From Saccharomycodes ludwigii (lineage: Eukaryota; Ascomycota; Saccharomycetes; Saccharomycodales; Saccharomycodaceae): 64,000 bases of DNA. The DNA lies in NCBI RefSeq assembly GCF_020623625.1, contig NC_060200.1:2872001-2936000 (forward strand), given 5' to 3'. The notes beneath the pieces are model-generated. The model ran no database searches. It was not told where the DNA came from and was given only the letters and a program-made list of their open reading frames with translations. This document shows positions 53,591-62,600 of this stretch, one piece after another. The translations under genes and the position numbers were made by a program. Position 1 is the stretch's first letter; each line of letters starts with the position of its first letter.

Positions 53591-55306
53591 CTAAATTGAG
53601 TTTGAATTTAATTTAATCTTTATGATAGGTTTAGGTACAGTATTATTATCGTTATCGTTGTTCTTAATTACTTCTGTCTTTATTGGTTTGGGTTCGGATA
53701 GATATCCTGTTGTAATATTATTGGTATTATCTTCCACAGTATCTTGTTTGTCATAATTTATATCTTTATTATTATCATTAGCAACGTCGTCACTAAATTT
53801 ATTTTCTATTGGTATGAAACCTTCTTCATTAGTACTGGATTGAACAGAATTATTGTCAGAATTACTTTTAAATATAAGGTAATTTTTTTTTTCCTTTTTT
53901 TGTCTTTCCTCTTTTTGTAACTCCAATATTTTCCTTTTTCGTTCCAATTTATATTTCAATTCATTTTCCTGAAAATTGTTGATTTTTTTTTGTTTTTCTA
54001 AATCCAAGTCTGTTAAACAATATTGTAAGACACCGTTGTGGCTTTTTTTAAATATTCTATCTAGAAATTCTAGTCTTCTTTGTCTCGCATTAGCATTGCT
54101 ACTAGTAACAGCAGAACTATGAAACATAGATATGCCCCTGATAAACGGGTTTTTTTTTAAAATATACTTTCTATGTTCATATCTGTTGACTTGTTTCCAA
54201 GATATTTTCAATCTATTATGACAATATTTTTCAACATCAAAATTTTTCACTGGTTGTTTAAATACTTCATTCACTTTTCCATTATTTTCGGTCATATTCA
54301 TGGGTAGTGGCTTAAATTTGTCAAAATTATAGCGTGTGTATAAAATACTTTTCGTTTCTGATCTATATCTATGACGACTATTATTACCTGCACTGGAACC
54401 ATGTGAGGCAATAGTTGGTGTATTGCCTATTAGAAAACTAGGAGTCCTCATTGGTGTATTTGTATTACTAACATCATTGATTCCTTGTGATTTTTTATGC
54501 TCCTTAAATTTATTCAAATGTTCATCTATTTTAGTGCTTAATCTGCTTAAGTTAAAAGAGACTATTTGTTGCTCTTTGGCCAATTCTTTTTTCAAAAATT
54601 TGGGATCTTGTAATAATATTTTATTTTTGGTGGTCAAAATAGCATTTTTGTTGTGCTTTGTTGTCCTAGTTCGTCTGTATGTATGATTAGGTGGTAAAGA
54701 AGGCAACCATTTAGGTATTTTACCAGCTAAAGATTCATTTTCACACGGTAGCAATAAGGACATTTCTTCGTTTAGTTTTTCTTCTTTTTGAAAAAGGTCT
54801 AAACTAGTTGGAACGTTTGTTGTGCCGCTAACTACGCTAGTAGTGGTACTTACAAGATTCTTTTCAATCCAATATCGTGATTTTTCATGTTCCAAATATA
54901 AGTCTGAAGGCTTAATCTTGTATCCCGACAACAATAACAATTCCAAATCTTCAATAGACACAGTTGTAGTTCTTCTTTGTATTTCCATTATATTATGTAG
55001 CGATGTCATAAAGGCATTAATATTATCATTCAAAATAAGTAGAAAATCTTCCATTACTAATTCATGCAATTTGCAGTAACTATTGTCAGTATTAAAAAGA
55101 GATTTCAATTGCAATGATAATATTTTTAATAACATCTTATTTACTATATCATTGCTAGGAGAAAAAGAGGTACTCCTAGTAATACCATTTTTATTAGTTG
55201 CATATGTGGGTTTTTGAACACATATTAATCCAGTTAGTTTCTTCAACTGTATATAGGTTATATTTTGGCTCTTTCCATCAACTTCATTATTCTGCGGTGA
55301 TTTCAT
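53591..55306 (-). CDS. TAF8: TAF8: TFIID subunit
   Basis: A 571-residue protein; S. cerevisiae Taf8 has 510. Residues about 48-138 fit a histone-fold helix pattern (VNKMLLKILSLQLKSLF, LHELVMEDFLLILNDNINAF, TTTVSIEDLELLLLSGY). The TAF8 signature WLPSLPPNHTYRRT at 200-213 supports the call. A Lys/Glu-rich helical stretch (residues about 440-495) and an acidic, Asn-rich C-terminus follow. Taf8 pairs with Taf10 and helps build TFIID on Pol II promoters. In S. cerevisiae TAF8 (YML114C) is next to VAN1; here PGM3 and FCP1 from the sister tract lie between them, as expected for pre-duplication order. Confidence 0.9.
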   Translation of the reverse strand: MKSPQNNEVDGKSQNITYIQLKKLTGLICVQKPTYATNKNGITRSTSFSPSNDIVNKMLLKILSLQLKSLFNTDNSYCKLHELVMEDFLLILNDNINAFMTSLHNIMEIQRRTTTVSIEDLELLLLSGYKIKPSDLYLEHEKSRYWIEKNLVSTTTSVVSGTTNVPTSLDLFQKEEKLNEEMSLLLPCENESLAGKIPKWLPSLPPNHTYRRTRTTKHNKNAILTTKNKILLQDPKFLKKELAKEQQIVSFNLSRLSTKIDEHLNKFKEHKKSQGINDVSNTNTPMRTPSFLIGNTPTIASHGSSAGNNSRHRYRSETKSILYTRYNFDKFKPLPMNMTENNGKVNEVFKQPVKNFDVEKYCHNRLKISWKQVNRYEHRKYILKKNPFIRGISMFHSSAVTSSNANARQRRLEFLDRIFKKSHNGVLQYCLTDLDLEKQKKINNFQENELKYKLERKRKILELQKEERQKKEKKNYLIFKSNSDNNSVQSSTNEEGFIPIENKFSDDVANDNNKDINYDKQDTVEDNTNNITTGYLSEPKPIKTEVIKNNDNDNNTVPKPIIKIKLNSNSI

Positions 55307-55547
55307 TTTATATTGTAAATATAGAAATGGAGAAAAAAAAAAAAAAAGAAAAAAAAAAGAGCCTTTTTCTCTTTCACTGTATGATTGTATAATCGATTGA
55401 TTGATTGATTAATTGTAATATCTTAATATGCTGAATGACACTTTGTTAAATTTTGATTTTTTTTTTTTATCAACAAAATTTAAAAAATCTGTTACTATGA
55501 AAAAGGGAAAAAAAAATATTGGTCTGTTAACTTAATTCTTTTTTTTT

Positions 55548-55581
<34 letters not shown>

Positions 55582-55771
55582 CATTTAAAATTCCGGGTAA
55601 ATACTAATTTATAAATTTGAACAAAAATCATCATTCGGCATCAAAAAAGAACTTGATAAGGGGCAGGAGCAACAAAGCCAATACCCTTAATAACAACTTA
55701 GTAACACATTTCTATTCTAACTAACTACTTTAATTATTTATTTATTTACCTATATATTAAAGTACAATATA
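55307..55771. promoter_or_regulatory. TAF8 promoter with a Reb1-type site
   Basis: CCGGGTAA at 55593-55600 is an exact Reb1 core, about 290 bases upstream of TAF8 and close to the end of DSK2. A 40-base nearly pure T stretch (about 55540-55579) lies between it and TAF8. Nothing else is seen. Confidence 0.5.
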
Positions 55772-56821
55772 TTATTCATTTAGCAAAGCATCAATTGCAC
55801 CTTGAACAGAACCACCACTTCTTCTTAAAGCGGCTACATTTCTATCAAAATCGAAAAAGCCCATGTCATTCAATTGTCTTAATTGTTGTTCATAACGTTC
55901 TTCCGGTGGCCTCGTGTCTTGTGGTTGAGAGGTGTTAGCGGCGGATGAACCAAATAATTGAGACAACAATTGAGGATTTGGTGGAGGTAAACCATTACCG
56001 AACAAAGATGCAAAAGGATTAGCATTTGCAGTGGTATTGGTATTGGTAGTACTGGTACCAGCAGTTGATGCAGCATCAGTAGCACCAGTAGTGGTAGTGG
56101 TTGTGTTGTCGGTCGCATCAGTAGTAGCCCCAGGAGTACTTGGTGCTGGAAACCCCGCAGCAGCTGCACCATTGTCACCACCCATCATACGTGCAAATTG
56201 CATACTCTGTCTCATCATTTGTGGATTAGTCAACATGTTTCTAAAAAATGGACTTGTCAATATCTCTCTAGCATTTGGTCCCAAAGCTTGGAATTGAGGG
56301 TTGGACTGAATTAAAAAATCAACCATTTGAGGATTGCTCAACATTTCATTAATTTGACTTTGAACCATTGGGTTCTCCATTGCCTGCATAATATCATCTT
56401 GATTAACCATACCCCCATCCGGACCGAAAGATGACGCGCTTGGTAAATTCAAACCATATCCTGCATAACGAGCACCAGTTAGGTCTGCTAGCGGATTGAA
56501 AGCAGATTGTTGTCCTGTTGCAATATTGCTGGGGACACTAGGGGTATTGCTAGCAGTAGTAGCAGTACTATTAGTAGATTCCGTTTTTTTGGCAGCCATA
56601 GACTTCACTAGATGAATAGAATGACCATCTTGGATCTTATATTCGGCAATAGTAGAGTCATTTTTCAAAATCCTACCTGAATATATTAAACGTTGGTTAG
56701 CACTTGGTATATCACTAATTTTTGCAATTTCTTGTTTTAATTCCAAAATGGACTTATTAGGATCTATTGAAACATCCCACTTGTTTTGGCCAGATTTGAT
56801 ATGTACAGTTATAGTAGACAT
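55772..56821 (-). CDS. DSK2: DSK2: ubiquilin-type proteasome shuttle protein
   Basis: A 349-residue protein; S. cerevisiae Dsk2 has 373. A ubiquitin-like domain covers 1-75 (QRLIYSGRILKNDSTIAEYKI). STI1-type repeats rich in Met, Asn, Pro and Gln lie at about 145-205 (NPMVQSQINEMLSNPQMVDF). A Thr/Ala-rich linker follows, and a UBA domain closes the protein (LNDMGFFDFDRNVAALRRSG, to residue 349). The UBL binds the proteasome and the UBA binds ubiquitin chains, so Dsk2 delivers clients for degradation. Codon use is somewhat GC-richer than in neighbours. In S. cerevisiae BUL1 follows DSK2; here a long gene-free region and the adhesin follow. Confidence 0.97.
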   Translation of the reverse strand: MSTITVHIKSGQNKWDVSIDPNKSILELKQEIAKISDIPSANQRLIYSGRILKNDSTIAEYKIQDGHSIHLVKSMAAKKTESTNSTATTASNTPSVPSNIATGQQSAFNPLADLTGARYAGYGLNLPSASSFGPDGGMVNQDDIMQAMENPMVQSQINEMLSNPQMVDFLIQSNPQFQALGPNAREILTSPFFRNMLTNPQMMRQSMQFARMMGGDNGAAAAGFPAPSTPGATTDATDNTTTTTTGATDAASTAGTSTTNTNTTANANPFASLFGNGLPPPNPQLLSQLFGSSAANTSQPQDTRPPEERYEQQLRQLNDMGFFDFDRNVAALRRSGGSVQGAIDALLNE

Positions 56822-57465
56822 ATTGGGAAGAGAAGACTTTTTTTTTTTTTGTATTGGGTGGCGGATTAATCCAAATGTTACAATAATAATGAATTGGTTT
56901 TAAAAAAGAAAAGAAAAAAAAAAAAAAAAAAAAAAAAAAAATGAAAAAGAAAAATAGTTATTTATTTGATTAAACCTTGTGGTAATTATTAGTATGAAAT
57001 TTTTCTTCTAGTGGATAGGCAAGAAAAAGAAGAGAAAAAGAAGAGAAAGTATAATATATTCATATATATACATGCACAACTACGTGAAAAAAGAAAAATG
57101 GAAAAGGAAAAATGGAAAAAAATAGATACAGAAAGAGGTCAAAAATTTATATATATGATAAATAGCAAATAAAACTTGGGTCTTTTTTTAAATTTGCCAC
57201 CTTCAATTTTTTTTCTTTCTTTTTCTTTCCTTTTCCTTCTTTTTTTTTCCCTAAAATCGAAAGTCATTATCAATAACTTAAGTTTGTTATGCTTACCCGG
57301 GATCATGGTAAGTATTTAACAAATAATATTTTATCTTTTAAAGGGAATTATTCCCCATTAGTAAATAAATCTTCTGAGTACTTCTTGATGTGTTACCAAA
57401 CATGGAATATCTCGGATAAATATCAAAATTTAATAGTCCGATAATCAAAAAGAAAGAAAGAAAAT

Positions 57466-57496
<31 letters not shown>

Positions 57497-57756
57497 CGTT
57501 TATTATTCAATAGAAGTTTCTTAACAGGCGCGGACATAATTATTAGTCCGAGCGAAATGCCAATGCAGGGAGTAGACACAGTTTGGGGAACACATAAAGC
57601 TTATTAGATGATCCAAAGAATATGTTCTAGATCGGCATGCTATAGAACATCAGATTAATATATTATATTGATTACAAGCTGGAGTTGATGACAAATAAAA
57701 ATTTGATCAAATTATATTACTATTTTACTCCTCATTATTAGTGTAAAGCACCCGTT

Positions 57757-57788
57757 CTCCCCGCTTATAAATAATTGAGAGTGGGGAG
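57757..57788. repeat. GC-rich hairpin enclosing two Mig1-like cores
   Basis: CTCCCCGCT (57757-57765) pairs with AGTGGGGAG (57780-57788), nine pairs with one G.T, around a 14-base AT-rich loop. CCCCGC and GTGGGG are both Mig1-type GC cores, facing each other across the AT-rich spacer. It stands out against the poly-A/T background, about 1.9 kb upstream of the adhesin. Confidence 0.5.
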
Positions 57789-57821
57789 GTAGTTATTAGA
57801 AAATTATTGCAATATTAAAAT

Positions 57822-57837
57822 ATCATGCATGCATGAT
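57822..57837. repeat. 16-bp perfect palindrome ATCATGCATGCATGAT
   Basis: The sequence equals its own reverse complement. CATGCA occurs on both strands; it fits the published SMTGCA-type core of Phd1, and Sok2 prefers a similar TGCA core. Both factors act on FLO11 in S. cerevisiae. Functional meaning here is inference. Confidence 0.5.
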
Positions 57838-59502
57838 GTTATTAACAAAAATTCAACAAAAATGTTTTTATTGTGAAGAATAATTAAAGAAATCTAGACC
57901 ATCAGATTTTAAGCTCGTTAGGATATTTGTGATGATATGTAATGTACAGGTGTTTTGTTACTGTATCGTTTTCTGAAAGATGTATTTTTTTTTTTTTTTT
58001 TTGGAATATTATTTATTAGTATATTTGGTCAATCATTCATTTTGTTTTTAGGTAATGTTTACATTTCAAATTATAACCGAAACGTTTTAGAAATAACTGT
58101 TCATTTAACACTTTTTTAGACAAGTCTTTAAAAATAACTTTTTTTCTTTTAAGAAATAAACAAAATGAACAAAAAAGTAAACAAAACAAAAAAAAATAAA
58201 CAAAAAAAAAAAAATAAACAAAACAAAAAAAATAAACAAAACAAAAAAAATAAACAAAAAAGTAAACAATAAAACAAAAATATAAGAATGTTTTCTATTG
58301 TCTGTTTTATGTTATAATATCAGAACTAAAAACTAACTAAATCTTTAAAGTTTATTCTTTTTTTGTTTTTTTTCTTTTTTTTTCTTTTTTTTTTACAAAC
58401 CAAAAAAACAATCAAAACAATAAAGTCTAAAATATTATAAATATTCTTTTTTTTTAACAAGAGAATAATAACAATAAGGAAAAAATTAACTTATTTTTAC
58501 ACACTGAAACGAAACCAAATCATTAGAAATGATCAAAGATAATTCACAAAACATCACATCACACCACGCATCTAAAAACAAGCACACTATAGACTATATA
58601 TATTTATTTACTTTTTACAACGCTTTTCAGTTTTTCTTTTTCTTTTTTCATATTTCCATGTTGTTCATTTTACTTTTCCTCGTTTCATCTTACTTTTCTT
58701 CGTTTCACTTGTTCTTTTCTATTTTTCCCTTCCTTTCTTATTTCTGTCGATTCATCTCAACCGAAATGACATAAACATAAACATATTTTCTGCTATATTA
58801 TTTTTCTTTTATAATATATCTATTATCTACTATCTATTAACTGCATATATTTTCAATTATCAGCCAACTGTTAAGAAAAGATGGCAATTACTTTAAAAAA
58901 AAAAAAAATGAAAAAAAAATGAAAAAAAAATGAAAAAAAAATGAAAAAAAATGTGTAATTTTCTTTAACTAGCAATTGGAAAACAGCTAATATCTGCTTG
59001 TTTCCGTTTCTATTGTTATTATGAAACTTCTTTCCCCTCTGTCTTTAGGTTTTTATTTTTCACCCATATTAGATATATATATCTAGAAATGTGTTTAACT
59101 TGAGTTTGGTCATATTTTTTTGGTTTGGTTTGTTTATAGTATACTATTAGTATTATATAGAACAATAGCGTCAACAATAAGAAAATAAATATCATTAAAA
59201 ATATATAACCATTGTAAAGATGAAACACAAAAAAATTTTAAGTTGTACATTTAAACACTACAGTAAAATTAATAAAAAAAAAAAAAAACACCTTACTATG
59301 TTTATATTATGGAGCCACTATAGGAATAAACCTTAAAATACTTTAGCAAAAGTTAAATTACATTTTTTTGTGAGTTTTTAATTATTTTATTCATATATAA
59401 AAGGTATATTTTTTGTTTAATTTATTTTAGAGACAATCTGCTTTATCTCTCTTTCTTGTGTTTGGATTGAGTTATTATTTTTCCAATCTTTATAACTTAT
59501 AC

Positions 59503-59510
59503 TATATAAA
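59503..59510 (+). promoter_or_regulatory. TATA box of the FLO11-like gene
   Basis: TATATAAA, 166-173 bases upstream of the ATG, within the normal yeast distance. It is a good consensus match, though TATA-like sequence is frequent in this AT-rich DNA. Confidence 0.5.
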
Positions 59511-59675
59511 TAAAGACATCACAAGTTAAAAGTATAAATCAATCGCTATTTGCTTTCCATATATTACAATATATACAAGGTGGGTATATAAACAGAAAAA
59601 GAGAAAAGTAATTTAAAGTCATAAGACAATAGAATAGTATTAGGTGTTGTCAGTTACCATATAACTATTACATCA

Positions 59676-62600
59676 ATGAAAGCATCATTTTTTTTCTTAA
59701 GTTTTTTGGCATTTTTTGGTGCGGTAACTAAGGCTTGTAGTTTTGTTCCTTCCAATAATTCGCCTCAGGCCTCGTGTTCCGGTACTCAAGTTTGTCCCGA
59801 TTTAAATTTTGATTTTTATCAAAATCAACTAGGTATTCCAACATATAGTATGGAATTGAAAAATGTCCAGTGGGAATCGGCAAATATTTATTGGATGACT
59901 ATCAGGGTCTACTCTAGTACACAGATTTCTATTGACAATTTATTTTCTCTAAAAATATTGGGAGTTAGCTCTCCAGATGGTTCCGTGTTGGAGCTATATG
60001 ACAGAAATTTAAAAATTGCTAAGATTGACAATCCAACTGATTTTGAAGTTACTTTCAGAGTGTATGCTGAGATTTCCGGCTGTACTGCCACTTCTGGAAC
60101 CTTCCAAATTCAATATGACTACTGTCAGGTTAGTTGTAGTGAAACTGCACTATGTAAAAATTGGCCATATGGTGAAACTAGTTTTGATTTGCCAGTTACT
60201 TGTAATTCTGATAATCAAAATAATGCCCAAGGTGCCTTTCCAATTTTATCTTGGAATGTTGATTGTGCTCAAAGTTGTGCATCTTCTCAAGTTAGCGCTA
60301 GTTCTACTAAATTATTTGTGTCCAGTTTTACTACCATTTCTCAAACTACATCCTCTTCCTCTTCCTCTTCTTCTTCCTCTTCAAGTTCACATTCGAGCGA
60401 AGAAAAAAAACCATGCACCTCTTCACCAACCGTCGTCACTTCTTCTTCCTCCTCCTCCTCTTCAAGTTCACATTGGAGTAAAGAAAAAAAACCATGCACC
60501 TCTTCACCAACCGTCGTCACTTCTTCCTCCTCCTCTTCAAGTTCACATTGGAGTAAAGAAAAAAAACCATGCACTTCTTCGCCAACCGTCGTCACTTCTT
60601 CCTCCTCCTCCTCTTCAAGTTCACATTGGAGTAAAGAAAAAAAACCATGCACCTCTTCTCCAAACGTTGTCACTTCTTCCTCCTCCATTGCATCTTCAAG
60701 TGCACCAGCTAGCTCACCTGTTGTCCCATCTTCAAGTGCACCAGCTAGCTCACCTGTTGTCCCATCTTCAAGTGCACCAGCTAGCTCACCTGTTGTCCCA
60801 TCTTCAAGTGCACCAGCTAGTTCACCTGTTGTTCCATCTTCAAGTGCACCAGTTAGCTCTTCTGCTATTCCATATTCAAGTGCACCAGTTAGCTCTTCTG
60901 CTATTCCATACTCAAGTGCACCAGCTAGTTCACCTGTTGTTCCATCTTCAAGTGCACCAGCTAGCTCACCTGTTATCCCATCTTCAAGTGCACCAGTTAG
61001 CTCTTCTGCTATTCCATACTCAAGTGCACCAGCTAGCTCTTCTGCTATCCCATACTCAAGTGCACCAGAAAGCTCTTCTGTTGCTCCATCCTCGATTCCA
61101 TATTCAAGTGCACCAGTTAGCTCTTCTGCTATTCCATACTCAAGTGCACCAGTTAGCTCTTCTGTTATCCCATACTCAAGTGCACCAGTTAGCTCTTCTG
61201 CTATCCCATACTCGAGTGCACCAGCTAGCTCACCTGTTGTTCCATCTTCAAGTGCACCAGCTAGCTCTTCTGCTATTCCATACTCAAGTGCACCAGCTAG
61301 CTCTTCTGCTATCCCATACTCAAGTGCACCAGCTAGCTCTTCTGCTATCCCATACTCAAGTGCACCAGCTAGCTCACCTGTTGTCCCATCTTCAAGTGCA
61401 CCAGAAAGCTCTTCTGTTGCCCCATCCTCGATTCCATATTCAAGTGCACCAGTTAGCTCTTCTGCTATTCCATACTCAAGTGCACCAGTTAGCTCTTCTG
61501 TTATCCCATATTCAAGTGCACCAGTTAGCTCTTCTGCTATTCCATACTCAAGTGCACCAGAAAGCTCTTCTGTTGCTCCATCTTCGATTCCATACTCGAG
61601 TGCACCAGCTAGCTCTTCTGCTATCCCATACTCGAGTGCACCAGCTAGCTCTTCTGCTATCCCATACTCAAGTGTACCAGTTAGCTCTTCTGCTATCCCA
61701 TACTCGAGTGCACCAGCTAGCTCTTCTGCTATCCCATACTCAAGTGCACCAGCTAGCTCTTCTGCTATCCCATACTCAAGTGCACCAGCTAGCTCTTCTG
61801 CTATCCCATACTCAAGTGCACCAGAAAGCTCTTCTGTTGCTCCATCCTCGATTCCATATTCAAGTGCACCAGTTAGCTCTTCTGCTATTCCATACTCAAG
61901 TGCACCAGTTAGCTCTTCTGCTATTCCATACTCAAGTGCACCAGCTAGTTCACCTGTTGTTCCATCTTCAAGTGCACCAGCTAGCTCACCTGTTATCCCA
62001 TCTTCAAGTGCACCAGAAAGCTCTTCTGTTGCTCCATCTTCGATTCCATACTCAAGTGCACCAGCTAGCTCTTCTGCTATCCCATACTCAAGTGCACCAG
62101 AAAGCTCTTCTGTTGCTCCATCTTCGATTCCATACTCAAGTGCACCAGCTAGCTCTTCTGCTATTCCATACTCAAGTGCACCAGTTAGCTCTTCTGTTAT
62201 CACATACTCAAGTGTACCAGTTAGCTCTTCTGTTATTCCATACTCAAGTGCACCAGTTAGCTCTTCTGTTCCATCTTCTGCTATTCCATACTCAAGTGCA
62301 CCAGCTAACTCATCTGTTGCTCCATCTTCTGCTGTTCCATCTTCAAGTGCCCCATCTTCGATTCCATACTCAAGTGCACCAGTTAGCTCATCTGTTGCTC
62401 CATCTTCTGCTATTCCATATCCAAGTGCACCAGCTAACTCTTCTGTTGCTCCATCTTCGATTCCATATTCAAGTGCACCAGAAAGCTCTTCTGCTATCCC
62501 ATACTCAAGTGCACCAGTTAGCTCTTCTGTTGTTCCATCTTCTGCTATTCCATATCCAAGTGCACCAGCTAACTCATCTGTTGCTCCATCTTCTGCTGTT

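Larger units (their letters stand above)
56822..59675. promoter_or_regulatory. 2.85-kb gene-free region, likely the extended promoter of the FLO11-like gene
   Basis: This is the longest gene-free stretch in the window. Near DSK2 lies a Reb1 core TTACCCGG (57293-57300). A less AT-rich island at about 57290-57840 holds the dyad GGGAATTATTCCC (57343-57355), TTACC(N6)GGAA (57393-57407, Mcm1-like), a GC hairpin with two Mig1-like cores (57757-57788), and the palindrome ATCATGCATGCATGAT (57822-57837). Further right are AAAC-type simple repeats (58150-58260), a TGAAACA Ste12-type element (59221-59227) and a TATATAAA box (59503-59510) about 165 bases before the ATG. S. cerevisiae FLO11 also has a promoter near 3 kb. 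Site assignments are inference from consensus only. Confidence 0.55.

Noticed and set aside
58529-58774. 81-codon plus-strand frame with Phe-rich strings in the adhesin promoter
   Set aside because: The sequence is mostly Phe/Ser/Leu from T-rich DNA and looks non-coding.
59019-59195. Hydrophobic 58-codon minus-strand frame in the adhesin promoter
   Set aside because: AT-rich DNA gives such Ile/Leu/Tyr-rich frames often; there is no family match and no supporting context.
60341-62203. A 620-codon open frame on the minus strand inside the adhesin, with strings such as GALEYGIAEELA
   Set aside because: It is a by-product of the in-frame 36-bp repeats: a unit divisible by three with no stop in one frame has none in any copy. 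The same explains a 1008-codon frame on the plus strand.
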